From Mycobacterium lehmannii (GTDB lineage Bacteria; Actinomycetota; Actinomycetes; Mycobacteriales; Mycobacteriaceae): a DNA stretch of 64,000 nucleotides. The first letter of the stretch is position 1; each line of letters begins with the position of its first letter. Location: NCBI RefSeq assembly GCF_002245535.1, contig NZ_NKCN01000015.1, positions 1 through 64,000 on the forward strand, written 5' to 3'. The position numbers were made by a program, and so were the translations under genes. Below the pieces are notes generated by a model, which saw nothing but the letters and a program-made list of their open reading frames with translations, was not told the origin of the DNA and searched no databases. Below are positions 29,972 to 39,150 of the stretch, in pieces.

Positions 29972-30247
29972 CTAGCTGGCCTCGCGGTCGCCCGTGACCA
30001 CCCGCAGTGACGGTGCTGTGCGCTCGGGGGCGATCCGATCGTTGACGGTGGCGACGACGGTGTCGACGCGGTTGACCGCCCGATCGCACAGACCACGGAC
30101 TCTGTCGCTGACGGAGTCGACGTCATCGGCGGCGCTCAACAGGTAGGAGCGCACGTTGACGCGCAGTCGCTCGCCTGCGGCTCGAGCGCGGCGGCGCAAG
30201 TGATCGTCGATCTCGACCGTGACGTAGGGCATCACGCGAAGCTTCAT
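29972..30247 (-). CDS. Small hypothetical protein, possibly ribbon-helix-helix
   Basis: A 91-aa protein. The N-terminus ([20 protein letters not shown]) has the strand-then-helix look of a ribbon-helix-helix DNA-binding or antitoxin protein, but the match is weak. The rest is charged and helical. Its ATG overlaps the stop of the MHS transporter (ATGA), so the two share a transcript. No toxin partner is adjacent. Confidence 0.55.
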   Translation of the reverse strand: MKLRVMPYVTVEIDDHLRRRARAAGERLRVNVRSYLLSAADDVDSVSDRVRGLCDRAVNRVDTVVATVNDRIAPERTAPSLRVVTGDREAS

Positions 30248-31548
30248 GAACCCACCCTAGACGCCCGCTGTCGATCGGCGGTCTGTGCGAGCGGCCGGCC
30301 CGCGGACTCCCGCAGCGTGATGATCGTCGCGAGCGAGACCACCGCGGCAACGACTAAGTACCACGCTGGCGCGAGATCGTTGCCGGTCTCGGCGGTCAGC
30401 CAGGTGACCACGTACGGGGTGGTGCCGCCGAATCCGGCGACGCAGATGTTGTAGCCGATCGAGAATCCGCTGTAGCGCACGGTGGTGGCGAACAGTTCGA
30501 CACCGGCCGACACCGCGGTGGAGACGTAGATCGACTCGATGACCGCCAGACCGCAGTGGGCGGCGATCGCGGCGACCAGCGACCCGGAGTTGAGCAGCAG
30601 GAAGAGCGGATAGCCCAGAACCGCGAAGGCCACCGATCCGGCGATCAGCATCGGCCGTCGGCCGATCCGGTCCGACAGCGCGGCTAACGGAAGGATGAGG
30701 ACGAGTGCGACGAGGCTGGCCAGCGTGACCGACAGGAAGGCGTCGGTCTTGGAGAACTCGAGCGTCTGGATGAAGTAGGTCGGCAGGAACGTGAACACCA
30801 CGTAGTAGCCGACGTTGAAGACGATGAACATGCCGACGACTTGCAGGATCGGCCGCCATGACGTCGTGAACGCCTCACGCAGCGGCGACTCCGCGACGCG
30901 GTCGGTCTTGCTGAGCTCGGCGAAGTGGGGGGTGTCGTCGAGGCGCAGCCGGATGTAGAGGCCGACGAGGCCCAGCGGCCCGGCGATCAGGAAGGGGATG
31001 CGCCAGCCGTAGCTCTCCATCGCCTCGGTGGGCAGCAGCGCCTGAAGCAGGGTCACGGTGATGGAGCCGAGCAGAAAGCCCAGCACGCCGGACCACGCCA
31101 TGAAGGTGATGGTCAGCCCGCGGCGGCGTTGGGTTGCGAACTCCGCGAGATAGACGGCGCCTCCGCCGTATTCACCGCCGGCGGAGAACCCCTGCAGGCA
31201 GCGCAGGAGCAGAAGGAGCAGCGGGGCGGCGACGCCGATCGAGGCGTAGGTGGGCAGCACGCCGATGAGGACGGTCGCGCCCGACATCAGCAGGATCACC
31301 AACGCCAGGACCCGTTGCCTGCCGATCTTGTCGCCCAGGGGGCCGAAGACGAATCCTCCGAGCGGGCGCATGAAGAAGGCGGCCGCGAATATCGCGAACG
31401 TGTTCAGCAGTGCCGCCGTCTCGTTGCCCGCCGGAAAGAAGTTGGCCGCGATGAATGTCGCCAGGAAGCCGTAGATAGCGAAGTCGAACCACTCGACGGC
31501 GTTCCCAATCGATGCGCCCGTGATCGCCTTCCGCACATCGCTTGGCAT
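30244..31548 (-). CDS. MFS transporter, metabolite:H+ symporter (MHS) family
   Basis: A 434-aa, 12-helix transporter. The start ([20 protein letters not shown]) and the loop motif [13 protein letters not shown] are signatures of the MHS family that includes ProP, KgtP and shikimate carriers. The substrate is probably a small organic acid or osmolyte. A perfect dyad (31586-31606) lies 38 bp upstream of the start, so it is likely repressor-controlled. The small gene at 29972 overlaps its end. Confidence 0.92.
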   Translation of the reverse strand: MPSDVRKAITGASIGNAVEWFDFAIYGFLATFIAANFFPAGNETAALLNTFAIFAAAFFMRPLGGFVFGPLGDKIGRQRVLALVILLMSGATVLIGVLPTYASIGVAAPLLLLLLRCLQGFSAGGEYGGGAVYLAEFATQRRRGLTITFMAWSGVLGFLLGSITVTLLQALLPTEAMESYGWRIPFLIAGPLGLVGLYIRLRLDDTPHFAELSKTDRVAESPLREAFTTSWRPILQVVGMFIVFNVGYYVVFTFLPTYFIQTLEFSKTDAFLSVTLASLVALVLILPLAALSDRIGRRPMLIAGSVAFAVLGYPLFLLLNSGSLVAAIAAHCGLAVIESIYVSTAVSAGVELFATTVRYSGFSIGYNICVAGFGGTTPYVVTWLTAETGNDLAPAWYLVVAAVVSLATIITLRESAGRPLAQTADRQRASRVGS

Positions 31549-31585
31549 CCGACCTCCCGAAAGTAAGCGCTGCGCTGAGCATTTC

Positions 31586-31606
31586 GCTTACCGGGCCGGT
31601 AAGCGC
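31586..31606. promoter_or_regulatory. Perfect 21-bp dyad, likely repressor operator
   Basis: CGCTTACCGG-G-CCGGTAAGCG is a perfect 10-1-10 inverted repeat, 38 bp upstream of the MHS transporter start. A further half-site GTAAGCG lies at 31564-31570. The size and symmetry fit a TetR- or GntR-type repressor; no regulator gene is adjacent. Confidence 0.6.
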
Positions 31607-31719
31607 CCTACGAAGATATCGGGCTACGTCCCCGCCCGCGAGCGCTGCACATGCTCATCAGGACATGGCCGTTCTTGGGCTTTTGGGCCGAGTCAGCTTG
31701 GCCCGAGTCGACGAGTTGA

Positions 31720-33384
31720 TCAGAACGGCGCGGGATCGGTGTCCGTGGTGTCAATGCCGGCGTCGGTGGCGATTTCCCACAGGTCATCGTCCTGCGGGGG
31801 TGGCCTGCTGGGTTGGGTGGTCGCGGGCGCGGCCCATCTCTTGCGGTCCATGGCGTTGAGGGCACGCTCGCGTTCGATTCGTTGAAGCCGGTCTTGGGCA
31901 CGCGTTCGTCGGCGGCGCGGCATCATCGCGCCTTTGTCGCCGTGTCGTGCTGGTCCGGCGGGCACGGGCAGGGTGGCGGTGGTGGTGTCCCAGCCGGGGT
32001 AGAACAACCGGCTTCCGGGGTGGGTGAAATAGGTTCTCCCAGACGGCGCGGTCCACAAGACGGTTCCGTCGGGGTGCTGTTGATCGCCCCACCCACCGAA
32101 CGTTTTGAGCAAGTGATGAATTCGACACAGGCACTTGAGGTTCGACGGATGGGTGGCACCAGTCGGAGAGGGCGTGGTGTGGTCAAGGTCGCAGAATTCT
32201 GCCGGGCGAGTACAACCGGGAAACCGGCATGTCATATCGCGCATCCGAACGAATTGTGCGGTCTTGCGCGAGGGGCGATAGCCGGTCTCGGGCGCGGCGG
32301 GGGGTTTGTGAACCCACTGGACCTTGGCCCCGTTTTTGATCAGCTCAGCCAACAACGGGGTCGGGATCATCCCGCCGCCGATGATCAGCGCCGCAGCGGA
32401 TCTCGGCTTCGGCCGCTCTGTCGCCGGTTCGGCAGCTTGCGGCTCTGTCGGTGGTTCGGCGGGTTGCGGCTCTGTCGCCGGTTCGGCAGCTTGCGGCTCT
32501 GTCGCCGGTTCCACCGGCCCGGCCGCCGGCTCTGCCGTCGCGGATTCGGCAGGTGTTGCGGGTACGGGTTCTGTGTTCGGAGCGTTGGCTTCGCTGATGA
32601 CATTGATGACGAAGTGCGCTGCGCGGGGATCGTCCTGTCCGGCTGACGGGCAGTCGGGACTACCGCATTTGCAACTCAATCCCTCGGCGTTGGCGGCGAT
32701 GGCGCCGAGCGCTTCGGCGCGGCGCTGTCCCGCGGTGCGCGGATCGTCTTTGCACACCTGGCTCGACAGCTGCGCAAGCCGGCGTTTGAGCAGTTCACCA
32801 TCGGTGATGCTCAATCGGCCCCACAGTGACATCGTTCCGGTCACGTCATCACGCTTGCCCAGGCGTACATCCCGGTTCTGGGCGGCCTCGCGCATGCGTC
32901 GGCGCGCGTCGGGATCGTGCTCATCGACAAGGGAGTCGATCGCTGATTCCAGCCGCGCCACCGACAACCCACCCCACTCGCCGGCGCGCTGCGCGATCGC
33001 AGTGTCGATGCGCTCGCCGATCTGCGAGTCCACGATCAGTTGTGTGCGCCAGGTGATCGTCGACACCAGCGCCGCACTCAACCGTCCCTGCGTGAACAGC
33101 GCCGCGACTTTCGGGAGCCGCTCGCGCAGCGCCATCGCGATGCACATCTGCCTCGAAGCCGCCCGGTCCCCGACCCCCATCGCCGCCGAGATCTCCGCCG
33201 ACGCCATCCGCCACCCGTCGACGGCTAGATGATCGCGCTCCTCATCGGGTTCGGTGTAGCGCGCGGTCAACTCCGCGGTGGCGGCCAGCCGCCGCGCGGC
33301 CAGCATCGCCTCAGAGCGCGCACACTCCTCGATCGCCGCCACGACTGTCTTGTCGTCGGCATCCGCGAAGTCGGATTCGAACAT
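31720..33384 (-). CDS. DUF222 / HNH endonuclease (13E12-type) protein
   Basis: A 554-aa protein of the mycobacterial 13E12 repeat family. An N-terminal DUF222 helical domain (FADADDKTVVAAIEECARSE onward) is followed by a Pro/Glu/Ala/Thr linker made of repeated units. A C-terminal HNH nuclease motif follows (CRFPGCTRPAEFCDLDHT, then LCRIHH). These are multicopy in many mycobacteria and may be mobile or self-copying; their role is unknown. The ATG at 33384 is preferred since the family similarity starts there. Confidence 0.9.
   Translation of the reverse strand: MFESDFADADDKTVVAAIEECARSEAMLAARRLAATAELTARYTEPDEERDHLAVDGWRMASAEISAAMGVGDRAASRQMCIAMALRERLPKVAALFTQGRLSAALVSTITWRTQLIVDSQIGERIDTAIAQRAGEWGGLSVARLESAIDSLVDEHDPDARRRMREAAQNRDVRLGKRDDVTGTMSLWGRLSITDGELLKRRLAQLSSQVCKDDPRTAGQRRAEALGAIAANAEGLSCKCGSPDCPSAGQDDPRAAHFVINVISEANAPNTEPVPATPAESATAEPAAGPVEPATEPQAAEPATEPQPAEPPTEPQAAEPATERPKPRSAAALIIGGGMIPTPLLAELIKNGAKVQWVHKPPAAPETGYRPSRKTAQFVRMRDMTCRFPGCTRPAEFCDLDHTTPSPTGATHPSNLKCLCRIHHLLKTFGGWGDQQHPDGTVLWTAPSGRTYFTHPGSRLFYPGWDTTTATLPVPAGPARHGDKGAMMPRRRRTRAQDRLQRIERERALNAMDRKRWAAPATTQPSRPPPQDDDLWEIATDAGIDTTDTDPAPF
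32416..32511. repeat. 27-bp tandem repeats within the HNH gene linker
   Basis: Three near-identical 27-bp units begin at 32416, 32443 and 32470, and a partial fourth at 32497. They code for the repeated peptide AEPATEPQ/AEPPTEPQ in the linker. In-frame length change would alter only the linker. Confidence 0.8.
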
Positions 33385-33451
33385 GTGTTCGATTGTGCCA
33401 TCGCCCACCGACAAATCGGGACTACGTCAGCGCAACATCTGGCATTGCGGT

Positions 33452-33874
33452 TCACCGCTGCGAGGCACCCAACCAGAACGGCCGCGTCGCGAGCACGACA
33501 ACCGCCAATATCGCGATCGGTGCCGCCAACGGCACCCATGGCAGCTCCGGTGACAGCAGCACCGCCGCCAAAGCGATACCCGTGAACCCCAGTGCCCCAA
33601 CGACTGTAGGCACGGTGACATCGGCGGTATGCCGCAACACGAGATATGCCGCACCGGCCAATCCACACAGCGCCGCCAGCACTGGACTCGCCGATGCCAT
33701 CACGATCGCCGTGGCCGCCGACAACACCGCCAACGTGGCGGCCACCCGAAACACGTTGCCCAGCACCACCATCGCTACCGCAAGACCACACGCAACCAAC
33801 GCCGCATCGTCAGCAGACAGCGCGGCCGCCGCCACCATGACGAAACCGAACCCTGTGGACAACGCGCGATTCAC
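33452..33874 (-). CDS. Small integral membrane protein of the MoxR operon
   Basis: A 140-aa protein with about four to five hydrophobic helices (FVMVAAAALSADDAALVACG, ATLAVLSAATAIVM, and others). The family is unnamed. Its GTG at 33874 overlaps the stop of the DUF58 gene (GTGA), so it is the last gene of a five-gene run. The longer reading from 34285 runs inside the DUF58 gene and is not real. Confidence 0.72.
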   Translation of the reverse strand: MNRALSTGFGFVMVAAAALSADDAALVACGLAVAMVVLGNVFRVAATLAVLSAATAIVMASASPVLAALCGLAGAAYLVLRHTADVTVPTVVGALGFTGIALAAVLLSPELPWVPLAAPIAILAVVVLATRPFWLGASQR

Positions 33875-35121
33875 CGTCGCCTCCGCACCGGTCTGCGGTG
33901 CTGGGGTACCAGCTGCATGGCCTGGTCGAGCGTGTCGTCCTCGCGCCACGCCACGATGTCCACACCGACGGTGCCCATGTCCCGATACATGAACGATCGC
34001 TGCAGCGCCCACATCCGTGCCACCAACGCGTCGCATCCCTCCTCGAACGGCGCACCCTGTAAAACGTCCACCGCCACAACGGTGTGGCCGCGCTTGCACA
34101 GGTCGATCAACGCCAGCGCGAACTCGGTGTCGAGCATCGTCGAGAACGCGACGACGATTGCGCCCGGCGGGACCGCGGCGCGCGGGGCCAGAGTGCCCGA
34201 TGTGGTGTCGTAACCACCGCTGACACCGAGCATCGCGTCGAGCACCCGATAGAACTGCCTTCGGCCGATGTCCGCGCTCAACCACCGCGGATGCCGGTCA
34301 CCGAGCGCGACGATGCCGGCCCGGTCGCCGCTGCGCAGCGCGCTCTGCACCACCTGTACCGCACCGCGTGCCGTGCGCTCAGTGGCCTCGGTGGCGGGAC
34401 CCGCCGGCTGGGCGTAGTTGTCGATCAGCACGACCACGTCGACGGCGCGGTCGGTCAACCGTTCGGTGACGTGCAGGCTGCCCCTACGCGCGCTGACCGC
34501 CCAGTTCACGGTGCGCAGTTGATCTCCCGGCACATACCGGCGCACGTCGGCGTACTCGACACCGGGACCGATGTGCCGGGTCAGGTGAGTGCCCAGCCGA
34601 TCGAGCAACTCGGTGCGCGGGACCGCCGTCGACTGCGGCGGCGCCATCGGGAACACGAATACGTCTGCGGCGTCGACCACTCCGATCCCCTCGACCAGAC
34701 CGCTCCGCGCCGCCACCGTCAGGTGCGCCTGCAGCGGATAGCGGCCCCACCGCTGCGCGGTCGCCACCACGGTTTGCCTCGAACTCTCCCGCGAAGCGAC
34801 CTCCAGCGTCATCCCCTCGACGGAGCAGCTCACCAGCCTCACCGCCTCGTTCCCGGCCTCCGCCCACAGCGTGATGCGCGCCGGCTCACCTTCGAAGCAA
34901 CGGTGGACGCCGGGATCAGCGCACACTCGCACCGTGGGGACCCCGCGCTGCCACCCAACCGAACACAACACCCCGATCAGCGGCGCGGCAAACGCGATGA
35001 GCTCCCAGCGCGACCCGAGCACCGCCACGGCCATGGCCGCCACCGCACAGGTCAGCAGCGCCCGCGCCAGAGGTGAAGCGCGCCAGCCTAACTCGGCCTC
35101 GGTGCAGCGGACTTCGATCAC
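33871..35121 (-). CDS. DUF58 domain protein of the MoxR operon
   Basis: A 416-aa protein. Two N-terminal helices (about 20-60) are followed by the DUF58 motif (VRRYVPGDQLRTVNWAVSAR) and a von Willebrand-A-like fold. The metal site normally DxSxS reads VVLIDNYAQ, so the MIDAS is degenerate. DUF58 proteins are partners of MoxR ATPases in membrane or envelope assembly. The GTG at 35121 overlaps the MoxR stop; upstream residues in the longer reading are MoxR antiframe. Confidence 0.85.
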   Translation of the reverse strand: MIEVRCTEAELGWRASPLARALLTCAVAAMAVAVLGSRWELIAFAAPLIGVLCSVGWQRGVPTVRVCADPGVHRCFEGEPARITLWAEAGNEAVRLVSCSVEGMTLEVASRESSRQTVVATAQRWGRYPLQAHLTVAARSGLVEGIGVVDAADVFVFPMAPPQSTAVPRTELLDRLGTHLTRHIGPGVEYADVRRYVPGDQLRTVNWAVSARRGSLHVTERLTDRAVDVVVLIDNYAQPAGPATEATERTARGAVQVVQSALRSGDRAGIVALGDRHPRWLSADIGRRQFYRVLDAMLGVSGGYDTTSGTLAPRAAVPPGAIVVAFSTMLDTEFALALIDLCKRGHTVVAVDVLQGAPFEEGCDALVARMWALQRSFMYRDMGTVGVDIVAWREDDTLDQAMQLVPQHRRPVRRRR

Positions 35122-36083
35122 GGGTCGGTCCGCGGCACCGGCAGTCGCCGCAGTAGCTCGTCGACCACATCGCTGCCACGGACTCGGCGCACCCACATCT
35201 CCGGTCGCAAGGTGATCCGGTGCGCAACTGCCGGAACCGCAAGCATTTTCACATCCTCGGGTACGACGTAATCACGACCCTGCAGCAGCGCGCGGGCGCG
35301 GGCCAGCTGGACGAGATCGAGTTCGGCGCGGGGACTGGCGCCCACCGCGATCTGCGGGTGGTTTCGGGTGGCGGCCGCCAACGACACCACGTAACGCAGC
35401 ACATCGTCGTGCACGGTGACCTGTTCCACCGACTCCCGCATCGCGACGAGATCGTGGGCGTCCACGACCTGAGCGACCGTCGGTTCGGCGGAGCCGCGGT
35501 CGATGCGGCGGCGCAACATCGACGCCTCTTCCTGTTCGGAGAGGTACCGCAGTTCGAGCCGGATCGTGAAGCGGTCGAGCTGAGCCTCGGGCAAGGGGTA
35601 GGTGCCCTCGTACTCGATCGGGTTGTCGGTCGCCAACACGATGAACGGGGCGGGCAACGGGTGCGTCGCACCGTCGATGCTCACCTGGCTCTCGGCCATC
35701 GCTTCGAGCAGCGCCGCCTGTGTTTTCGGTGGTGTGCGGTTGATCTCGTCGGCGAGAAGCAGATTGGTGAAGATCGGGCCGCGACGGAATTCGAATCGCC
35801 CCGACTGCATGTCATACACCGTCGAGCCGAGCAGATCGGCGGGCAGCAGGTCGGGGGTGAACTGCACGCGTTTGAACTCCAGTCCGAGCGCCGCTGCGAA
35901 GGACCTCGCGATCAGCGTCTTGCCGAGACCCGGCAGGTCCTCGATCAACACGTGTCCCCCGGCCAGCACGGTCGTCAGGATCAGCGCCAACGCATCGCGT
36001 TTGCCGACCACCACCCGCCCGATCTCGTCGAGCACCGCTTCACAGTTCGCGGTGGTAGCCGCCGCAGGCAGTCCTGTCGTCAT
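35118..36083 (-). CDS. MoxR family AAA+ ATPase
   Basis: A 321-aa AAA+ ATPase. Walker A is DLPGLGKTLIARSFA, Walker B is LLADEINRTPPKTQAALLEA and sensor 1 lies in ATDNPIEYEGTYPLPEAQLDRF. MoxR proteins act as chaperones that insert metals or assemble complexes with VWA partners. It sits between the 161-aa gene and DUF58, overlapping both (ATGA and GTGA). Confidence 0.95.
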   Translation of the reverse strand: MTTGLPAAATTANCEAVLDEIGRVVVGKRDALALILTTVLAGGHVLIEDLPGLGKTLIARSFAAALGLEFKRVQFTPDLLPADLLGSTVYDMQSGRFEFRRGPIFTNLLLADEINRTPPKTQAALLEAMAESQVSIDGATHPLPAPFIVLATDNPIEYEGTYPLPEAQLDRFTIRLELRYLSEQEEASMLRRRIDRGSAEPTVAQVVDAHDLVAMRESVEQVTVHDDVLRYVVSLAAATRNHPQIAVGASPRAELDLVQLARARALLQGRDYVVPEDVKMLAVPAVAHRITLRPEMWVRRVRGSDVVDELLRRLPVPRTDP

Positions 36084-36565
36084 ACCCGCTCCAACCGTTG
36101 CAGGATCTCATCGAGCGTCGCCCTGCCGGGTCCGGGTTCTTCGGTCCCGCGTTTGGCGACGTTCTCGGGGTTGACCCAACCCCACAGTTCCGGGCCGAAC
36201 AGCATCTCACCGGTGGCGTGGTAGGCGGATCGGTTGCGGTTGCGACGTTGGCCAGTAGCCAACTCGAACTGCCGCGCGAGCATGGGCCTTAGGTGCCTGT
36301 CCCAGTCGGTGCGGGTGGCCTCCGCACGGCTGATCAGGGTCTCGGTGCGTGATCGCCAGCGACGCAACGACTCTGCGGCATCGTCGGAAGGTGTGTCGAC
36401 GCCGCCGGTTTCGGCCTCACGGGCCAGCTGCCACCGCAGGCCGAGCAATGCCAGCGCCAGCGCGATGCCGGAAACGATCAGGATCAGCTCACGATCACGG
36501 CTGGCGACCGCGATCAGTTCCGCACCCACAACCAACAGAAACGCCGCGGCGACAAGCCTTCTCAC
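36080..36565 (-). CDS. Conserved membrane protein of the MoxR operon
   Basis: A 161-aa protein with two N-terminal helices (about 3-20 and 28-44) and a charged cytoplasmic tail ending RATLDEILQRLERV. The family is seen only in this type of mycobacterial MoxR operon, as far as I know; no function is assigned. GTG start overlaps the DUF4129 stop, and its stop overlaps the moxR start. Confidence 0.75.
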   Translation of the reverse strand: MRRLVAAAFLLVVGAELIAVASRDRELILIVSGIALALALLGLRWQLAREAETGGVDTPSDDAAESLRRWRSRTETLISRAEATRTDWDRHLRPMLARQFELATGQRRNRNRSAYHATGEMLFGPELWGWVNPENVAKRGTEEPGPGRATLDEILQRLERV

Positions 36566-37527
36566 GACGCGACCCCCGTCGTGCGCTGCGGTAGTTCGCT
36601 CAGCACCCGGTTGAGCACCTGCACCGCGGCTTCACGGTGCTGCTCGCTCATCACGTGCGGCGAGAACCGCGCCTCCTCGAACAACTCGACGAGTTCGGTA
36701 GCGCTGTCGGAGCGTAACGCCCCGCTGGCGACCGCCCGCGCGAGCACCTCGGTCGGGGTGTCGTACGCCTGCGGCGCTGCGCCGGGGACCCTCGTCAGTT
36801 CGCGTTCCATCGCGGCGTAGCAGGCGATGATCGCCTCGCGCGGTTCGCGGCTCAGGTCACCGATCTCGGCGAGGCCGACCTCGGCGGCCCTGGCAAGAGA
36901 TGTCGTGGGCGCCGGGGCCACCGGCTCGTCCACCGCCACGACGACGTCGGCCGAAGTCGGGGGGCGCCCCTGTCGCCGCGATGCGACCGCCGTACCGACG
37001 ACGATCAGCGCCATCAACAGAAGTATCGGGGGAATCAGGTAGTTCACGACGTTGCTGCCGGGCGCGTCGTCCTCGTCCGGACGCGGTGAGACGGAGTCGT
37101 CGGGGTCGCCGCGTACGGACGTGTCGGGTGTGGCGGCCGGCGGCGCCTCTTCGGTCGGCACCGGGAGCGACAGCCGGGATAGAAGTAAGACCAGGAACAC
37201 CAACCCGATCAGCGCGGCCAACGCGACGAGGGTGAACCGCCACGACGGCCGGTCGCCGGGCCGTCGGTCCCGAGGCAGGCTCCCGGCCGCCGCCGGGAGT
37301 GGCCGCTTGTCCCGCATCCGCACGATGATCGCGAAACCGATGATCGCCACCGCCGCGCACAGCAACACGATGACGGCCGCCAACGCCAGCGGGTTGCTCT
37401 GGCGTTGCCCTGGCTCTTCGGCGGTGCGCTCCACGCCGGGGACGTAGCCCCGCAACGCCCAGGCCGCAAGCACCATGAGCGCGATCACCGCGATCACGCG
37501 TCGAGTCGACGTGCCGGAAGTCCCCAT
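36562..37527 (-). CDS. DUF4129 domain membrane protein, first gene of MoxR operon
   Basis: A 321-aa protein with four helices (about 9-28, 45-71, 96-119, 159-185) and a C-terminal DUF4129 domain (PREAIIACYAAMERELTR, PTEVLARAV, LFEEARFSPHVMSEQ). DUF4129 is usually linked to transglutaminase-like and MoxR/DUF58 genes. The ATG at 37527 begins MGTSGTSTRRV just before helix 1. Longer readings cross into the divergent methyltransferase gene. It is divergent from that gene over 54 bp. Confidence 0.85.
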   Translation of the reverse strand: MGTSGTSTRRVIAVIALMVLAAWALRGYVPGVERTAEEPGQRQSNPLALAAVIVLLCAAVAIIGFAIIVRMRDKRPLPAAAGSLPRDRRPGDRPSWRFTLVALAALIGLVFLVLLLSRLSLPVPTEEAPPAATPDTSVRGDPDDSVSPRPDEDDAPGSNVVNYLIPPILLLMALIVVGTAVASRRQGRPPTSADVVVAVDEPVAPAPTTSLARAAEVGLAEIGDLSREPREAIIACYAAMERELTRVPGAAPQAYDTPTEVLARAVASGALRSDSATELVELFEEARFSPHVMSEQHREAAVQVLNRVLSELPQRTTGVAS

Positions 37528-37567
37528 GGCCCTGTGGTCATCCTGACACGAATGGCCGCCGGCCCGA

Positions 37568-37573
37568 TACGTT
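37568..37573 (+). promoter_or_regulatory. -10 element (TACGTT), leaderless-type, with possible -35
   Basis: TACGTT ends 8 nt before ATG 37582, with CTGACA at 37543-37548 as a candidate -35 (19-bp spacer). No ribosome site is present. Confidence 0.35.
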
Positions 37574-37581
37574 CGACAACT

Positions 37582-38241
37582 ATGACGATCACACTGCACG
37601 AGTCCCGCGTCGCCGGGGCGATCGACCGGATGTACGCCGAAGCGCGGTATCAGATGGAGGCACTTCGGCGCGCCGACTTCGCCCGCCTGTCGGAGGCGAC
37701 ACCGCAGGAGCGCGCCGACGCTCTCAGCGACTTCTATCTGCCGGTGACGCCGGAGGCCGGCAGGCTGCTGTACGCGCTGGTGCGGGCGACTAAACCTGCC
37801 ACCGTCGTCGAGTTCGGCATGTCCCTCGGCCTGTCCGCGATCCACCTGGCCGCGGCGGTGCGGGACAACGGAAGGGGCGGCGTCGTCACCACCGAACTGA
37901 GCGCGGCAAAGGTCGCCGCGGCAACGAAGACGTTCGTCGACATCGGTCTCGACGACGTGATCACGGTGCTGGCCGGCGATGCGCTGCATACGCTGCAAAC
38001 CCTGGCCGGCACAGTCGATTTCGTCCTTCTCGACGGCTGGAAGGAGTTGTATGTGCCGGTGCTCGAGCTGCTGGAACCGCGCCTGACGCCGGGCGCACTG
38101 GTCGTCGCGGACAACACGTCGATGGATGAACTGGTGCCCTATCTCGACCACGTCCGCGACCCGGCTAACGGCTACGTCAGCGTACCGATCCCGGCACGGG
38201 AGAGCGACAGCATGGAGATCAGTTGCCGCGCAGTCACTTAA
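37582..38241 (+). CDS. O-methyltransferase, class I SAM-dependent
   Basis: A 219-aa SAM-dependent methyltransferase of the caffeoyl-CoA/catechol O-methyltransferase type. Motif I is VVEFGMSLGLSAIHLA; the acidic region is VTTELSAAK and the metal/post region is VDFVLLDGWKELY and ALVVADN. The substrate is unknown. Its last 8 bases overlap the convergent coiled-coil gene. The ATG at 37582 has a leaderless promoter. Confidence 0.88.
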   Translation: MTITLHESRVAGAIDRMYAEARYQMEALRRADFARLSEATPQERADALSDFYLPVTPEAGRLLYALVRATKPATVVEFGMSLGLSAIHLAAAVRDNGRGGVVTTELSAAKVAAATKTFVDIGLDDVITVLAGDALHTLQTLAGTVDFVLLDGWKELYVPVLELLEPRLTPGALVVADNTSMDELVPYLDHVRDPANGYVSVPIPARESDSMEISCRAVT

Positions 38242-39064
38242 CGCGCTGCAGTCGCGCCTTGGCGTCCTTGACCGCGGCGGCGGCTTCGCGCGAGGCCTGC
38301 TTGGCCTTGTCGTAGGAGTCCTCGGCGGCGGCCAGGCCACGCTCGGCCTCCTGCAACCGGCGTCGGGCGTCCTGGTGGCGCAGACGCGCGGCGGCCAGGT
38401 CGGACTGCAGTTCGGACAGTGCGTCGTCGGCTTCGGCCCTGGCGCGCTCGGCGGCAGCCAGTTCGGCGCGCGCCTGCTGTCGTCGCCTGCTCGCCTCCGC
38501 GTCCTTGCCGTCGCGTCCTTCGTCGCGCGGCTCCGCGGGTTCGGGCTCGGGTTGGCGCTTCGGCTTGCGTTTCGTTGTGGGGCTGAAAACAATTGCGGTG
38601 TCGCCGAACTCGCCGAATCCGGACCACTCCTCGGCCTTGGTCAGCCTGCCGAGCCGATCCGCGACATCGGGGTCGGCGATGGCGGCCTGCAGCGTGCCGG
38701 TGACGTCGTCGTGCAGCGCTCCCGTCGGGCGCTTGAGCTCCACCTCCTCGAACGCGGTACGGGTCAGATCGTTGACCAGCCGACGCTGTTCGGCCGACAG
38801 CTCCCGGATCCGCTCACCATCCATTGCCGCGTGTGCGTCGCGCAACCGTTCACCGAGACCCTTCAGGCGTTGCGTGACGTCCTCGTCGGCGAGCGCTAGC
38901 CGGTTGACCACCCACGCAGCGGTCGTCGGCTTCCGTGCGGCCGAGATCCGCTTGGCCGCATCGGCGTCGCCGCGTTTCTTCGCCTCACCGGCGAGCTTGG
39001 TGCGCAGCGCGGTGAAGTCCTCGAGCTTGGCGGCATAAAGTTCGTCGAGCGCGTCGTCGGCCAC
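38234..39064 (-). CDS. Coiled-coil conserved protein
   Basis: A 276-aa charged, helical protein. Residues about 1-150 form a conserved helical part (LYAAKLEDFTALRTKLAGEA), followed by a basic linker, and then a long coiled coil (about 190-276, rich in Ala/Arg/Glu/Gln). No membrane segment is present. The family is common in actinobacteria without a known role. The GTG at 39064 has GGGAGGA 7-8 nt upstream; the ATG at 39097 is less supported. Confidence 0.78.
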   Translation of the reverse strand: MADDALDELYAAKLEDFTALRTKLAGEAKKRGDADAAKRISAARKPTTAAWVVNRLALADEDVTQRLKGLGERLRDAHAAMDGERIRELSAEQRRLVNDLTRTAFEEVELKRPTGALHDDVTGTLQAAIADPDVADRLGRLTKAEEWSGFGEFGDTAIVFSPTTKRKPKRQPEPEPAEPRDEGRDGKDAEASRRRQQARAELAAAERARAEADDALSELQSDLAAARLRHQDARRRLQEAERGLAAAEDSYDKAKQASREAAAAVKDAKARLQRVK

Positions 39065-39150
39065 GGACTCATCCTCCCAAAGCGCACCGGACCGCATTGC
39101 CGCAGTGCCGATCCGCCGCGAACGAGCCGACGCTCGGCGATGATCATCGA

